Origin: CAYLYM01 sp964387645
Lineage (GTDB): Bacteria; Calditrichota; Calditrichia; RBG-13-44-9
Length of the DNA: 64,000 nucleotides
Reading direction: 5' to 3'
Assembly (NCBI GenBank): GCA_964387645.1
Contig: CAYLYM010000004.1
Coordinates: 1-64,000, forward strand
Shown here: positions 51,071 through 61,257 of the stretch, piece after piece
How the letters are laid out: the number at the start of each line of letters is the position of its first letter
How positions within the stretch are numbered: position 1 is the first letter of the stretch
Made by a program: the position numbers and the translations under genes
Notes under the pieces: model-generated
Databases searched by the model: none
Told to the model about the DNA's origin: nothing
The model's input: only the letters and a program-made list of their open reading frames with translations

Positions 51071-54000
51071 TTATTCAGTTTTTACATCAAGGCCTAGTCC
51101 TTGTAATTCTTTAACAAGAACATTAAAAGATTCTGGGCGACCTGGTTCTGGAAGATTATCTCCCTTCACAATAGCTTCATATACCTTAGTGCGCCCCTGC
51201 ACATCATCGCTTTTGTATGTTAGAATTTCTTGTAAAGTATGGGCTGCACCATAGGCTTCTAATGCCCAGACTTCCATTTCTCCAAATCGTTGACCACCAA
51301 ATTGCGCTTTCCCACCAAGAGGTTGTTGAGTAATTAACGAATATGGACCAATAGAACGAGCATGAATCTTATCATCCACCATGTGTGATAATTTCATCAT
51401 GTAGATATAACCAATCGTTACTTCCTGATCAAACGGTTCGCCCGTTTGACCATCATATAAACGCATTTTACCGGAGACTGGAAGACCAGCTTTTTTCAAT
51501 TCTTCAATAACTTCTTCGTAAGTCGCACCATCAAAAACCGGAGTAGCATAGTATTTATTTAATACTTTTCCAGCCCATCCCAGAGTTGTCTCGAAAATCT
51601 GACCCAGATTCATCCGTGAAGGAACGCCTAAAGGGTTCAATACAATATCCACTGGAGTTCCATCAGGCAGGAAGGGCATATCCTCTATGGGAACAATTTT
51701 AGCGACAACTCCTTTGTTTCCATGTCGCCCGGCCATTTTATCGCCAACCTTTAATTTCCGTTTCTGTGCTACATAAACTTTTGCCAATTGGACAATTCCC
51801 GGAGGTAATTCATCACCAATCATAATTTTGTATTTTTCGGTCCGTAGGTCGTTTTCCAATTCTCGCATTAAGTTTTTATATTCAGAAAAAGTTGACCTCA
51901 CTTTATCATTCAATTCAGAATCAGAAAACCATGGTTCGATATAATCAATTAAATCAATTTCTGTTTTTTCCAGCGCCTCGCGGGTTAATTTGGCTTTAGG
52001 TTTAACCAGAGTTTTCCCTGCTTTCGTTTTAACACCTAATGTAGGAATATCTCCGAATTCGCTTACAAGATAATCCAACAAGCGGTCTCGCATAGCTTTT
52101 GTCTTTTCTTCAAACTGTTTTTCTAACCGTTCAATCTTCTTCTTGTCTTCTTTTTTGGTTTTCGGATCCTTTTTCTTTCGTGAAAATAGCTTTGCATCAA
52201 TAACAATTCCCTGCATACCTGAAGGCAATTTCAAACTGGCATCTTTCACATCTCCAGCTTTGCTACCGAAAATAGCTTTCAATAATTTTTCTTCCGGGGT
52301 GGGTTCTGTCTCTCCTTTTGGTGTTACCTTTCCAACAAGTATATCACCTGCACGAACTTCTGCACCTACTCTAATGATTCCATTTTCATCTAAATTTTTA
52401 GTTGCTTCTTCACTTACATTAGGGATCTCTCTTGTTAATTCTTCTTCGCCACGTTTAGTATCTCGCACTTGTGTCTCAAACTCTTCTATATGAATAGATG
52501 TGTAAACATCGTCCCGAGCAATTCTTTCAGAAATAACAATAGCATCTTCAAAATTATATCCATTCCAGGGCATGAAAGCCACAAGGATGTTTTTACCCAG
52601 CGCTAATTCACCTCGATCGGTGGAATGACCGTCCGCTAAAATATCCCCCTTCTTAACACGTTGGCCTTCAGAAACTAAAGGCCTTTGATTAATGCAAGTA
52701 TTTTGATTTGTCCGAACGAATTTTAAAAGCCGATATTCAACACGCTGAGCTTCGCCGGTCAGAATTTGCCTGATATCAGATACTGCTCCTGGATCAACTT
52801 TAATTACAATTTTTTCACTATCCACCTTCTCAACAACACCATCTACATCTGACCGAACAATCGCTCCTGAATCTTCGGCGACTTTTTTTTCCATTCCTGT
52901 TCCTACAATTGGAGCCTCAGGTCTGATGAGTGGTACTGCCTGGCGTTGCATGTTCGAACCCATTAGGGCCCGGTTAGCGTCATCATGTTCCAAGAACGGA
53001 ATTAAAGAAGCAGCAGCAGAAACAATCTGATTCGAAGCAACATCAATATATTGCACATCTTTGGGTGAAGCTAAAAGAAAATCGCTTCGTTGCCTGACTT
53101 TAACCAAATCACGCTTAAACTCGCCTGTTTTTTCGTCAACAGGTGCATTAAATTGAGCAATTACCGTTCGTTCTTCATCATCCGCTGAGAGATATTCAAT
53201 TTTATCAGTAACTTTACCGTTTTCAACTTTGCGATAAGGGGTTTCAATAAATCCAAATTCATTTACTATAGCCAGTACGCAGAGCGAAGAAATTAAACCA
53301 ATATTTGGACCTTCAGGTGTCTCTATTGGACACAATCGACCATAATGAGTGTAGTGAATATCGCGGACTTCAAAACCAGCTCTCTCTCGAGTTAATCCAC
53401 CCGGCCCAAGGGCACTCATCCGCCGTTTATGGGTGAGCTCAGACAACGGATTGGTTTGGTCCATGAATTGAGAAAGCTGTGAAGTACCAAAAAATGTATT
53501 AATAACAGAGGTAATAGCTCGCGCATTAATCAATTCTTGCGGAGTTAGCGTCTCAGCATCACCTAAATTCATCCTTTCTTTAATTGTACGAGCCATACGA
53601 GTTAAACCCAGATTCATCTGAGCAGAAAGCTGCTCACCCACTGTGCGGACTCGCCGATTACCCAAATGGTCTATATCATCCGTTGACCTTTTACCATCTC
53701 GTAAGTCAATCAAGTACTTTATAATCTCAACAAAATCTTCTTTTGTAAGAACTGTATTTTCAATATCAACATTTAAACCAAGTTTTTTATTTAAGCGATA
53801 ACGCCCAACTTTACCCAACTCGTACCGCTTAGAATTGAAAAACATTTTATCTAAAAGACCACGTGCAGTTTCAAGATCAGGTGGTTCCCCAGAACGTAAC
53901 AAACTATAAATTTTTCTTAATGCAGATTCTTCATCCTTAGCATCATCCCGTTCAAGGGTATTTAAAATAATGTTGGGCATGGTCGGATCATTCACCTGCC

Positions 54001-54847
54001 TCAAACGAATCGAATTCAATCCGCTGGCCTTCAATGCCTCTACTGCCTCTTCATCAAGTTCGGTCCCTTCTTCTAATAGAACCTCACCTGTAGTCTGATT
54101 TACAATATCTTCGACAGTTCTTCGCCCCACCAATTCTAGTGTATCTGTCTTTTGCAAATCAATCTCTTCAATAAGACCAAAAGTTTCCAGAATCTCTTTA
54201 TCGGTAACGAATCCTAAAGCACGGAGAAATGTGGTTACATAAAATTTCTTTTTGCGGTCAATATAAACATGCAGACAATCATTGACATCAGTCATAAACT
54301 CCACCCAACTGCCACGGAACGGAATAACCCGTGCGGAGTATATTTTTGTTCCGTTCGGGTGAATACTCTCATCAAAGAAAACCCCGGGAGCCCGGTGTAA
54401 CTGATTGACAATAACCCGCTCTGCTCCATTAATAATAAAGGTTCCGCGCGTTGTCATATAAGGCAGATTGCCCAAATAAACATCTTGCTCAATTGTCTCG
54501 GTGTAATTATCCGTCTCCCCCGTAGTATCTTTAATTGACAAACGCAACTTAGCTTTAAGTGGCACAGCGTAAGTCAGTCCCCTTTCCCGACATTCCTGAA
54601 CAGAATATTTGGGTTTATCTAAATAATACTCAACAAAATCTAATATAAAGTTTTCCCGACTATCAACTATCGGGAAAGTGCTCAAAAAAACTGCTTGTAA
54701 CCCTTTTTCTTCCCTTTTATCCGGGGGGACATCCTCTTGCAAAAATTCCTTAAAAGAACGAAGTTGAATATCCAGCAAATCTGGATATTCAATCTTCGTA
54801 GGAATTTTTGAGAATGAATGTCTTTGAATTAAACTATTATTGTTCAA
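51071..54847 (-). CDS. rpoB: DNA-directed RNA polymerase subunit beta
   Basis: Second RNA polymerase subunit, about 1258 residues. The rifampicin region contains [24 protein letters not shown] with unmodified key residues (read in two parts near 455-480). The GPNIGLI block and the later ATPK-type [12 protein letters not shown] region near 1045 are conserved. The N-terminal part is typical. TTG at 54847 is preferred because AGGTGAT lies just upstream; the in-frame GTG at 54856 is part of that element. The distinction changes only three residues. It lies 31-40 bases after rplL. Confidence 0.97.
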   Translation of the reverse strand: MNNNSLIQRHSFSKIPTKIEYPDLLDIQLRSFKEFLQEDVPPDKREEKGLQAVFLSTFPIVDSRENFILDFVEYYLDKPKYSVQECRERGLTYAVPLKAKLRLSIKDTTGETDNYTETIEQDVYLGNLPYMTTRGTFIINGAERVIVNQLHRAPGVFFDESIHPNGTKIYSARVIPFRGSWVEFMTDVNDCLHVYIDRKKKFYVTTFLRALGFVTDKEILETFGLIEEIDLQKTDTLELVGRRTVEDIVNQTTGEVLLEEGTELDEEAVEALKASGLNSIRLRQVNDPTMPNIILNTLERDDAKDEESALRKIYSLLRSGEPPDLETARGLLDKMFFNSKRYELGKVGRYRLNKKLGLNVDIENTVLTKEDFVEIIKYLIDLRDGKRSTDDIDHLGNRRVRTVGEQLSAQMNLGLTRMARTIKERMNLGDAETLTPQELINARAITSVINTFFGTSQLSQFMDQTNPLSELTHKRRMSALGPGGLTRERAGFEVRDIHYTHYGRLCPIETPEGPNIGLISSLCVLAIVNEFGFIETPYRKVENGKVTDKIEYLSADDEERTVIAQFNAPVDEKTGEFKRDLVKVRQRSDFLLASPKDVQYIDVASNQIVSAAASLIPFLEHDDANRALMGSNMQRQAVPLIRPEAPIVGTGMEKKVAEDSGAIVRSDVDGVVEKVDSEKIVIKVDPGAVSDIRQILTGEAQRVEYRLLKFVRTNQNTCINQRPLVSEGQRVKKGDILADGHSTDRGELALGKNILVAFMPWNGYNFEDAIVISERIARDDVYTSIHIEEFETQVRDTKRGEEELTREIPNVSEEATKNLDENGIIRVGAEVRAGDILVGKVTPKGETEPTPEEKLLKAIFGSKAGDVKDASLKLPSGMQGIVIDAKLFSRKKKDPKTKKEDKKKIERLEKQFEEKTKAMRDRLLDYLVSEFGDIPTLGVKTKAGKTLVKPKAKLTREALEKTEIDLIDYIEPWFSDSELNDKVRSTFSEYKNLMRELENDLRTEKYKIMIGDELPPGIVQLAKVYVAQKRKLKVGDKMAGRHGNKGVVAKIVPIEDMPFLPDGTPVDIVLNPLGVPSRMNLGQIFETTLGWAGKVLNKYYATPVFDGATYEEVIEELKKAGLPVSGKMRLYDGQTGEPFDQEVTIGYIYMMKLSHMVDDKIHARSIGPYSLITQQPLGGKAQFGGQRFGEMEVWALEAYGAAHTLQEILTYKSDDVQGRTKVYEAIVKGDNLPEPGRPESFNVLVKELQGLGLDVKTE

Positions 54848-54887
54848 AGAAATCACCTCTCTCTAAATTCAAAATAACTTAAAATAA

Positions 54888-55280
54888 TTATTTAATTTCT
54901 ACGGTTGCGCCAACTTCTTCTAACTGTTTTTTAATATCTTCGGCTTCTGCTTTTGAGACACTTTCTTTAATAGGCTTGGGCGCTGATTCTACCAATTCTT
55001 TTGCTTCTTTCAATCCCAGACTGGTGATAGCACGAACAACTTTAATAACCTGAATTTTCTGAGAACCAATCTCCTTTAGAATAACGTCGAATTCAGTTTT
55101 CTCTTCTGCGGCTTCAGCTTCAGCAGCTGCACCTGGAACAGCACCGGCAACCGGCATGGCAACTGGAGCAGCAGCCGTCACACCAAATTTTTCTTCAATG
55201 TCTTTAACTAACTCCGAAATTTCTAGCATGGTTGCTTTTTCTAAATATTCCAGAACATCTGCACGAGTGATTTCTGCCAT
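54888..55280 (-). CDS. rplL: 50S ribosomal protein L7/L12
   Basis: Stalk protein of 130 residues, present in several copies per ribosome, recruiting GTPase factors. An N-terminal dimerisation helix region is followed by an Ala/Gly/Val/Pro/Glu-rich hinge near 36-60. The C-terminal domain has [21 protein letters not shown] and [22 protein letters not shown] lies about nine bases before the ATG. It follows rplJ by 46 bases. Confidence 0.98.
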   Translation of the reverse strand: MAEITRADVLEYLEKATMLEISELVKDIEEKFGVTAAAPVAMPVAGAVPGAAAEAEAAEEKTEFDVILKEIGSQKIQVIKVVRAITSLGLKEAKELVESAPKPIKESVSKAEAEDIKKQLEEVGATVEIK

Positions 55281-55326
55281 TTTTTAATTACCTCCGATTA
55301 AAATGTTGTATACTTAATAAATTATC

Positions 55327-55845
55327 CTATTCTTTCTTTTTGTTCTCTAAAGCATTCAATACATTTATTAAATTGATCATAGCAGTATTTAAGGTGTTTG
55401 CCAATTTAACCAAAGGCGATTGTAACATCCCAACAAGCTGCCCTAACAATTCTTCTTTCGAAGGAAGTTTCGACAATTTTTCTACCATTTCAGGCCCAAA
55501 AACCTTCCCTTCGAACAAAACTGCTTTAAATTTTACACGTTCTTTTACTTCTTTATTTTTATCCAGAATTTTCGCTGGAAGAGTTGGATCATCATAACTA
55601 ATTACATAACCATTTACACCTGTTAAATACTCATTTAATCCCTCTATACCCGCATTCTGAAAAGAAAGTTTAGCAAGAGTATTTTTTACAACCTTATACT
55701 CAATATTGGCTTCTCGAAAATTCCGCCGTAATTCATTAGTTATATTGACATCTAATCCAGTAAAATCCAGAAGGTAAATACCATTTGCCCTTCCGAATTT
55801 ATCCGTCATCTCTTTAACAATCTGTTCTTTCTGTGGCGTTGGCAT
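55327..55845 (-). CDS. rplJ: 50S ribosomal protein L10
   Basis: Anchors the L7/L12 stalk, 172 residues. I set the start at ATG 55845 (MPTPQKEQIVKEM) with GAGGAATAGGG upstream; an earlier in-frame TTG at 55860 overlaps this element. The block NTLAKLSFQNAG near 55 and the C-terminal L12-binding helix are typical. Only 25 bases separate it from rplA, so the long L10 autoregulatory leader known from E. coli is not present in the gap. Confidence 0.96.
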   Translation of the reverse strand: MPTPQKEQIVKEMTDKFGRANGIYLLDFTGLDVNITNELRRNFREANIEYKVVKNTLAKLSFQNAGIEGLNEYLTGVNGYVISYDDPTLPAKILDKNKEVKERVKFKAVLFEGKVFGPEMVEKLSKLPSKEELLGQLVGMLQSPLVKLANTLNTAMINLINVLNALENKKKE

Positions 55846-55870
55846 AACCCTATTCCTCAAAATTTATCTT

Positions 55871-56572
55871 TTAGTCTTGATATTCTTGAACGTTAGTTAC
55901 CATTTTGATTCCTGGTCCCATTGTATTAGAAAGGTAAATACTACGCAAATAAGTTCCTTTAGAAGTTGCCGGTTTTAGTTTAACAACAGTTTGAACTACT
56001 GTTTTAATATTCTCTTTTAGCTTTTCTGGTTCAAATGAAGCTTTTCCAACACTGGTATGAATAATACCTGTTTTATCTACGCGGAAATCAATTTTCCCAG
56101 CCTTAATTTCCTTAACTGTATTTCCAATATCCATCGTAACAGTTCCACTTTTGGGATTGGGCATTAATCCACGCGGCCCAAGGATTCTTCCCAATCGACC
56201 CAGATCCTTCATTGATTGAGGAGTTGCCACAACAACATCAAAATCTAACCAATTCTCTTTTTGTATTTTTTCGATGTACTCATCATACCCGACGTAATCA
56301 GCACCAGCCTGCTTCGCTTCTTCAGCTTTATCACCTTTAGCAATAACTAATACTCGTATAGGTTTACCCAACCCGTGGGGTAGCGTAACTGTACCCCGAA
56401 CCGCTTGATCAGCACGTCTTGGATCGACACCTAATCGCAACGCAATTTCTACTGATTCATCAAATTTCGCACGGGCAGTTTTCTTAATTAAATCTACTGC
56501 CTCGCTTAACGAATACTCTCGCTTTTCTACTAATTTGGCTAATTCACGGTATCTCTTACTTCTCTTTTTCAT
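55871..56572 (-). CDS. rplA: 50S ribosomal protein L1
   Basis: L1 stalk protein of 233 residues that helps release E-site tRNA. I set the start at ATG 56572 ([11 protein letters not shown]) with GAGG eight bases upstream; an earlier ATG at 56584 overlaps that site. Conserved blocks include [16 protein letters not shown], the [18 protein letters not shown] signature near 125 and [13 protein letters not shown]. It follows rplK by about 18 bases. Confidence 0.97.
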   Translation of the reverse strand: MKKRSKRYRELAKLVEKREYSLSEAVDLIKKTARAKFDESVEIALRLGVDPRRADQAVRGTVTLPHGLGKPIRVLVIAKGDKAEEAKQAGADYVGYDEYIEKIQKENWLDFDVVVATPQSMKDLGRLGRILGPRGLMPNPKSGTVTMDIGNTVKEIKAGKIDFRVDKTGIIHTSVGKASFEPEKLKENIKTVVQTVVKLKPATSKGTYLRSIYLSNTMGPGIKMVTNVQEYQD

Positions 56573-56590
56573 GGATATCCTCATTACAAA

Positions 56591-57016
56591 TTATTCAACA
56601 ACTTCAATACCCATACTTCTTGCTGTACCCTCAATAATTCTCATTGCAGCTTCAAGGTTAGCAGCATTCAAATCCGGCATTTTTGTCTTAGCAATTTCTT
56701 CTACTTGTTGTTTTGTTACTTTCCCAACTTTTTTTAAATTTGGTTCTCCCGATCCTTTTTCTATTTTAGCTGCTTTTAATAATAAAGTAGATGCCGGTGG
56801 AGTTTTGGTAACAAAACTAAAAGAACGATCTGCATAAACAGTTATTACAACCGGAATTATATATCCAACTTTATCCTGAGTTTTAGCATTAAAAGCTTTA
56901 CAAAACTCCATAATATTGACACCATGCTGTCCTAAAGCAGGACCAACCGGAGGAGAAGGATTTGCTTGACCTGCTGGAATTTGTAATTTAATGTAAGCAA
57001 TCACTTTCTTGGCCAT
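56591..57016 (-). CDS. rplK: 50S ribosomal protein L11
   Basis: Factor-binding centre protein of 141 residues. The N-terminal domain has [21 protein letters not shown] near 14-34, including the proline-rich loop. The C-terminal RNA-binding domain ends in the signature with [13 protein letters not shown]. It lies 20 bases after nusG. Confidence 0.98.
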   Translation of the reverse strand: MAKKVIAYIKLQIPAGQANPSPPVGPALGQHGVNIMEFCKAFNAKTQDKVGYIIPVVITVYADRSFSFVTKTPPASTLLLKAAKIEKGSGEPNLKKVGKVTKQQVEEIAKTKMPDLNAANLEAAMRIIEGTARSMGIEVVE

Positions 57017-57036
57017 ATCAACATCCTAATATTTTA

Positions 57037-57573
57037 TTATTTCTCCATTTCAATCTGTAAAAAATCAAGTTCAACCGGCGTTGGACGCCCAAAAATACTT
57101 ACCGAAACTTTTACTTTCTTTTTCTCTTCGTTAATCTCTTCTATTATGCCAGTAAAATCGGCAAATGGACCATCAATAACTCGAATAGCATCACCAACCC
57201 GAAATGGTACTTCAACACGTTCTGCTTCTGTTTCTTTCTTCTCTACTTTTCGTAAAACAACCTCCACTTCCTCTGGCTTCACTTCTGTTGGATTATTCCG
57301 TGGACCGACAAAACTAATCACTCCAGGAATTTCCTGAACTAAATGTTTTGTTTGATTATCTAACACCATCTCAATAAGAATATAGCCAGGAAAAAATACC
57401 CGATTCTTTAATCGTTTCTTTCCATCACGCATTTCTAAAACTGGCTCAGAAGGAACAATTATTCGACCAAATCGATCTTCAAGATGCTTAAATGTAATTT
57501 CCTTTTCTAAATGCGCTTTTACTTTATTCTCCTGGCCAGAATAAACACGTAATGTATACCACTTTTTTTCCAC
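57037..57573 (-). CDS. nusG: Transcription termination/antitermination factor NusG
   Basis: Elongation factor of 178 residues that couples RNA polymerase to ribosomes or Rho. The NGN domain covers about 1-110 (WYTLRVYSGQENKVK, then GYILIEMVLDN and VSFVGPRNNPTEV). The KOW domain follows at about 125-175 (VGDAIRVIDGPFADFTG). The start is GTG at 57573. It lies 17 bases after secE. Confidence 0.97.
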   Translation of the reverse strand: MEKKWYTLRVYSGQENKVKAHLEKEITFKHLEDRFGRIIVPSEPVLEMRDGKKRLKNRVFFPGYILIEMVLDNQTKHLVQEIPGVISFVGPRNNPTEVKPEEVEVVLRKVEKKETEAERVEVPFRVGDAIRVIDGPFADFTGIIEEINEEKKKVKVSVSIFGRPTPVELDFLQIEMEK

Positions 57574-57590
57574 GCTTCAATCTGCCTTTT

Positions 57591-57773
57591 TTAGTACAAA
57601 ATGTTAATTATCTTCGATACAATAGTATCTGTTAAAAAAATAAAAATTGTAAAAAGTACAGAAACAACAATAACTACTACAGTAGTATTCACTAATTGGT
57701 CTTTTTCAGGCCAATGAACTTTTTTCATTTCTATCTGCACATCTTCAATAAATTGTTTTGCTTTTTTAATCAT
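57591..57773 (-). CDS. secE: Preprotein translocase subunit SecE
   Basis: Short SecE of 60 residues with one membrane helix at about 30-55. The cytoplasmic part has the conserved EMKKVHWPEKDQL block that clamps SecY. It is the minimal single-helix type, unlike the three-helix E. coli protein. It lies between tRNA-Trp and nusG. Confidence 0.95.
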   Translation of the reverse strand: MIKKAKQFIEDVQIEMKKVHWPEKDQLVNTTVVVIVVSVLFTIFIFLTDTIVSKIINILY

Positions 57774-57825
57774 TCTCTACACTCACTCTTTTATACAAAA
57801 AAACTCATTAACCGGCAATAAAAAG

Positions 57826-57899
57826 CAGGCCTGGAGGGACTCGAACCCCCAACCCCCGGTTTTGGAGACCGGTGCTCTAGCCAATTGAGCTACAGGCCT
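57826..57899 (-). tRNA. tRNA-Trp (CCA anticodon)
   Basis: A 74-base cloverleaf on the minus strand. The acceptor AGGCCTG pairs with CAGGCCT, the D arm has GTAGCTC, the anticodon loop has CTCCAAA with anticodon CCA, and the T loop is TTCGAGT. The discriminator base is G, as expected for tRNA-Trp. The 3' CCA is not encoded. It lies between rpmG and secE, a position shared by many bacteria. Confidence 0.97.
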
Positions 57900-57914
57900 A
57901 AACCAATCAACGAG

Positions 57915-58064
57915 CTATCTCGTTTCTTTATGCACTGTATGTTTATTACAATAACGACAATATTTTTTGTACTCCACCCTTTGAGGATGAAGTCTTTTAT
58001 TTTTTGTCGTCGTATAATTTCTTCGCCTACAAACTGTGCATTCCAGGGTAATAATTTCGCGCAC
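57915..58064 (-). CDS. rpmG: 50S ribosomal protein L33
   Basis: A 49-residue protein, [17 protein letters not shown] to KHTVHKETR. The zinc ligands Cys9, Cys12, Cys36 and Cys39 are all present, so this is the zinc-containing form. The start is GTG with AGAGG seven bases upstream. It lies between tuf and tRNA-Trp. Short and non-ATG, so easily missed. Confidence 0.95.
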   Translation of the reverse strand: MREIITLECTVCRRRNYTTTKNKRLHPQRVEYKKYCRYCNKHTVHKETR

Positions 58065-58091
58065 TTTCTACCTCTAGTTTAAACCGGTTAA

Positions 58092-59282
58092 TTATTCAAT
58101 AATTTCTGTTACAACACCAGCCCCTACGGTTCGACCACCTTCGCGAATAGCAAATCGAAGTTCCTTTTCCATAGCAATTGGTTTTTGCAATTCTACTAAA
58201 ATTTCAACATTATCACCTGGCATTACCATTTCCACACCCTCTGGCAACATAATCGTACCTGTCACATCAGTAGTCCTGAAGTAGAACTGCGGACGATAGT
58301 TATTAAAGAAGGGAGTATGACGACCACCCTCTTCTTTTTTCAATACGTATACCTGACCCTTAAATTTTGTATGGGGCGTAATGGACCCCGGAGCAGCAAC
58401 AACCATACCACGTTGTAATTCGTCTTTTTCGACACCACGCAAAAGCAGACCGACATTATCGCCAGCAATACCTTCATCAAGAATTTTACGGAACATTTCT
58501 ACACCTGTAACTACTGTTTTTCGGTGAGCACCCAGACCAACAATTTCCACTTCGTCACCTGTCTTCACCTTACCTCGTTCGATCCTTCCTGTACCAACTG
58601 TCCCACGACCAGTAATTGAGAAAACATCTTCAATTGGCATTAAAAATGGTTTATCTACATCACGTTGTGGAGTAGGAATGTATTCATCAATAGCATCCAT
58701 TAACTCGTCTATACATTTTGTTTTCTCTGGATCATCAGGATGGTTCATTGCTTCAAGAGCACTTCCACGGATTACTGGTACTTCATCTCCAGGAAAATCA
58801 TATTGTGAGAGCAGCTCACGAACTTCCAGCTCTACCAAATCTAACAACTCAGGATCATCTACCTGATCAATTTTGTTCAGGAAAACAACAATGTATGGTA
58901 CATTTACCTGACGGGCTAGCAAGATATGCTCCCTGGTTTGAGGCATTGGACCATCTGCAGCACTCACTACCAGTATAGCCCCATCCATCTGCGCAGCGCC
59001 TGTAATCATATTTTTAATGTAGTCAGCATGACCAGGACAATCTACGTGAGCATAATGTCTTTTATCAGTTTGATATTCTACATGTGCAGTGGCAATGGTA
59101 ATTCCACGTTCGCGTTCTTCTGGAGCATTATCAATACTGTCGAAGCTACGAACTTCGGCCAATCCTTTTTTGGCCAAATGCATTGTGATAGCTGCTGTTA
59201 ATGTGGTCTTTCCATGGTCCACATGTCCAATGGTACCAATATTTACGTGTGGCTTTGTGCGTTCGTACTTTTGCTTAGCCAT
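58092..59282 (-). CDS. tuf: Elongation factor Tu
   Basis: Delivers aminoacyl-tRNA to the ribosome. At 396 residues it is standard length. The P-loop GHVDHGKT is at 19-26, switch I has [13 protein letters not shown]3 is DCPGHADY, and G4 reads NKID where many have NKCD. Domains II and III follow, ending [19 protein letters not shown] lies about eight bases before the ATG. It is the only tuf in the window and sits directly after the four-tRNA block, as E. coli tufB does. Confidence 0.98.
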   Translation of the reverse strand: MAKQKYERTKPHVNIGTIGHVDHGKTTLTAAITMHLAKKGLAEVRSFDSIDNAPEERERGITIATAHVEYQTDKRHYAHVDCPGHADYIKNMITGAAQMDGAILVVSAADGPMPQTREHILLARQVNVPYIVVFLNKIDQVDDPELLDLVELEVRELLSQYDFPGDEVPVIRGSALEAMNHPDDPEKTKCIDELMDAIDEYIPTPQRDVDKPFLMPIEDVFSITGRGTVGTGRIERGKVKTGDEVEIVGLGAHRKTVVTGVEMFRKILDEGIAGDNVGLLLRGVEKDELQRGMVVAAPGSITPHTKFKGQVYVLKKEEGGRHTPFFNNYRPQFYFRTTDVTGTIMLPEGVEMVMPGDNVEILVELQKPIAMEKELRFAIREGGRTVGAGVVTEIIE

Positions 59283-59371
59283 TAGATTTCCTCCAAGATT
59301 ACCTTAAGTTAATTAAACAGAAACTTATTTTAATTTTAAATTAAAAAATTTTCAAAAAACACAATAAAAAG

Positions 59372-59444
59372 AGCCCACGACCGGGATTGAACCGGTGACC
59401 TCATCCTTACCAAGGATGTGCTCTACCGACTGAGCTACGTGGGC
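59372..59444 (-). tRNA. tRNA-Thr (GGT anticodon)
   Basis: A 73-base cloverleaf. The acceptor GCCCACG pairs with CGTGGGC, the D arm has GTAGCTCAGTCGGTAGAGC, the anticodon stem-loop is CATCCTTGGTAAGGATG with anticodon GGT, and the T loop is TTCAATC. The discriminator is T and the 3' CCA is not encoded. It is the tRNA closest to tuf. Confidence 0.97.
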
Positions 59445-59492
59445 TACAAGACACTATTTGGAATTGCAAAAAGGTAAACAACCATTTTGCAG

Positions 59493-59565
59493 AGCGGAGG
59501 ACGGGACTCGAACCCGCAACCAACAGCTTGGAAGGCTGTGACTCTACCAATTGAGTTACCCCCGC
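59493..59565 (-). tRNA. tRNA-Gly (TCC anticodon)
   Basis: A 73-base cloverleaf. The acceptor GCGGGGG pairs with CCTCCGC (one G-T), the anticodon loop is CTTCCAA with anticodon TCC, and the T loop is TTCGAGT. The discriminator is T and the CCA end is not encoded. Second from tuf in the Thr-Tyr-Gly-Thr block. Confidence 0.97.
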
Positions 59566-59625
59566 CTTTTTGTGTTCCCTTTTTCCAACTCCTCGCTCGT
59601 AGCCCTAACGCTCGAGCTATCCTTG

Positions 59626-59708
59626 TGGGGAGGGGAGGATTCGAACCTCCGAAGGCTTCTGCCGCCAGATTTACAGTCTGGTGCGTTTGACCGCTTCGCT
59701 ACCTCCCC
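59626..59708 (-). tRNA. tRNA-Tyr (GTA anticodon)
   Basis: An 83-base class II tRNA with a long variable arm. The acceptor GGGGAGG pairs with CCTCCCC, the anticodon loop is CTGTAAA with anticodon GTA, and the T arm is GGAGGTTCGAATCCTCC. The discriminator is A and the encoded 3' end is followed by CAA, not CCA. Confidence 0.97.
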
Positions 59709-59725
59709 ATAATTTTCATTCGTCG

Positions 59726-59798
59726 AGCCGATGAGAGGACTCGAACCTCCAACCGACTGATTACAAATCAGTTGCTCTACCAATTGAGCTACATCGGC
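59726..59798 (-). tRNA. tRNA-Thr (TGT anticodon)
   Basis: A 73-base cloverleaf. The acceptor GCCGATG pairs with CATCGGC, the anticodon stem-loop is ACTGATTTGTAATCAGT with anticodon TGT, and the T loop is TTCGAGT. The discriminator is T and the CCA end is not encoded. It is the first gene of the large minus-strand cluster. Confidence 0.97.
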
Positions 59799-59855
59799 AA
59801 TATATATTATTCTATTAACCCTCTCCAACCCCTATTCTAAAATTTTTAGCCCACA

Positions 59856-59883
59856 AATATAACAAAATATATTTTGAAGGCAA
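59856..59883 (-). promoter_or_regulatory. Candidate promoter of the tRNA-tuf-ribosomal cluster
   Basis: On the minus strand, TTGCCT (59878-59883) is followed after 16 bases by TATATT (59856-59861), four and five matches to consensus. The bases just after the -10 box read TGTGGGC, G/C-rich as in stringently controlled stable-RNA promoters. It lies about 60 bases before the first tRNA. Prediction by eye. Confidence 0.4.
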
Positions 59884-59960
59884 TAAAAAAATTTTTTTAT
59901 TACAGTTTAAAATTGACAAAAAGATTCTTTAATTTTTAATTTTCTGTTTGATTTTCTTAC

Positions 59961-60881
59961 TTATCTTAAACGGACCCTAGGATCAACATAAGCATACAAA
60001 ATATCTGTAATAAAATTAACTATCAAATACAACAGTGCAATAACCAGAATAGCACCCTGAACCACTGGATAGTCTCTTCTAAGTATTGAATAAATAAGTA
60101 AACGACCAATCCCTGGATATGAAAACACAACTTCAGTAATAATTGCACCACCCAATAATGCGCCCAACTGTAAACCCAAAATGGTAATTACCGGTATCAA
60201 AGTATTCTTAAGAGCGTGATGCAATATTATTTTTCTCCTGTTTAAACCTTTTGCATAAGCTGTTCGAATGTATTCCTGATTCAATACCTCGACCATCGAA
60301 GCTCGAACCATACGTGTTGTTAAAGCCGAAAGACCAAATCCAAGAGTAATTGAAGGTAATATCAAATTTTGCAAATTCGTAGAACCAACTACTGGTAAAA
60401 TCTTTAAATGTACAGAAAACAAAATAATCAATAAAGGCCCCAACCAAAAAACTGGCATACTAATTCCCAGAATTGTAGTAAAAAGAATGATATAATCTGG
60501 CCATTTACGTTGAAAGATTGCAGAAAGTATCCCTAATGGTATAGCTATCATAATTGAAAACAATAAAGAGCAAAATGCTAGTATCGCAGTTGCTGGTAAT
60601 TTTTGTAAAATAAGTTTTAAAACTTCTTCTCGATGATAAATGGATATTCCCAGATTTCCACCAAACAATTCTTTCCAAAATTTCACATATTGCTCTAAAA
60701 GTGGCTGATTAAGTCCCAATTGTTTTCTTAATGCTTCTAAATCTGCAGCACGAGCATTTTCGCCTAGCATTAGAACTACCGGATCCCCTGGTACTAGATG
60801 TATAATCAAAAATACTGCCGTTACTACACTTATCAATACTGGAATGAATGTTAACAATCGTTTTTTAAGATATTCTCTCAT
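59961..60881 (-). CDS. Peptide/nickel-type ABC transporter permease (DppB/OppB family)
   Basis: Inner-membrane permease of 306 residues with about six membrane helices. The N-terminus (RRLLTF-like KKRLLTFIPVLISVV, then HLVPGDP near 28) is typical of DppB/OppB proteins. The EAA loop near 215-235 (EYIRTAYAKGLNRRKIIL) contacts the ATPase. It would import peptides, nickel or other small solutes with a DppC partner, binding protein and ATPases, but none of these is next to it in the window. The gene lies downstream of neither an operon partner nor a clear ribosome site, so other subunits must be encoded elsewhere, or the locus has been rearranged. Confidence 0.9.
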   Translation of the reverse strand: MREYLKKRLLTFIPVLISVVTAVFLIIHLVPGDPVVLMLGENARAADLEALRKQLGLNQPLLEQYVKFWKELFGGNLGISIYHREEVLKLILQKLPATAILAFCSLLFSIMIAIPLGILSAIFQRKWPDYIILFTTILGISMPVFWLGPLLIILFSVHLKILPVVGSTNLQNLILPSITLGFGLSALTTRMVRASMVEVLNQEYIRTAYAKGLNRRKIILHHALKNTLIPVITILGLQLGALLGGAIITEVVFSYPGIGRLLIYSILRRDYPVVQGAILVIALLYLIVNFITDILYAYVDPRVRLR

Positions 60882-61257
60882 TAAAATCTTTTATTATAAA
60901 AACTATAACTAACAATATTATAGTTATTGATTTAAATTTAATGTACCAAGCTTTATTAAACAACATTAAACAACTATAAAGGGAGTTTTGAGAAAAATCT
61001 TGATTCGGTAAAACTAAATAGCTTATATTTTTACGTCATTATTAAATGATATTATAATATTTATGTATATTTATATCAAAAGATTTTATTAAATTATTTC
61101 GATATTCTATTGTTTTAATGGAAATTAAATTAAAGCAGTAAAGAAGTTATTTTTTTGTATTCAACTCAAATAAAATGTTTATTTTTTTTGATTAATCAAA
61201 AGAAAAATCGCTGGAACAAATATTCCATAAGTTATCCATAAATTAAAAGAGGCCACT
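60882..61257. other. Divergent intergenic region before the PLP enzyme
   Basis: About 375 bases of very AT-rich DNA between divergent genes. A possible plus-strand promoter is TTGATT (61000-61005), 18 bases, then TATATT (61024-61029), which would leave a leader of about 220 bases. No SAM, T-box or other riboswitch structure was recognised. AGAGG lies six bases before the downstream ATG. Confidence 0.35.

Noticed and set aside
51047..51076. Small palindrome CCCTTAAAAGGG between rpoB and rpoC
   Set aside because: The stem is too short with a two-base loop and no T-run; unlikely to be a terminator or processing site of note.
60882..61257. Possible SAM riboswitch before the sulfur amino acid enzyme
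   Set aside because: No recognisable conserved core or kink-turn; only AT-rich sequence with weak hairpins.
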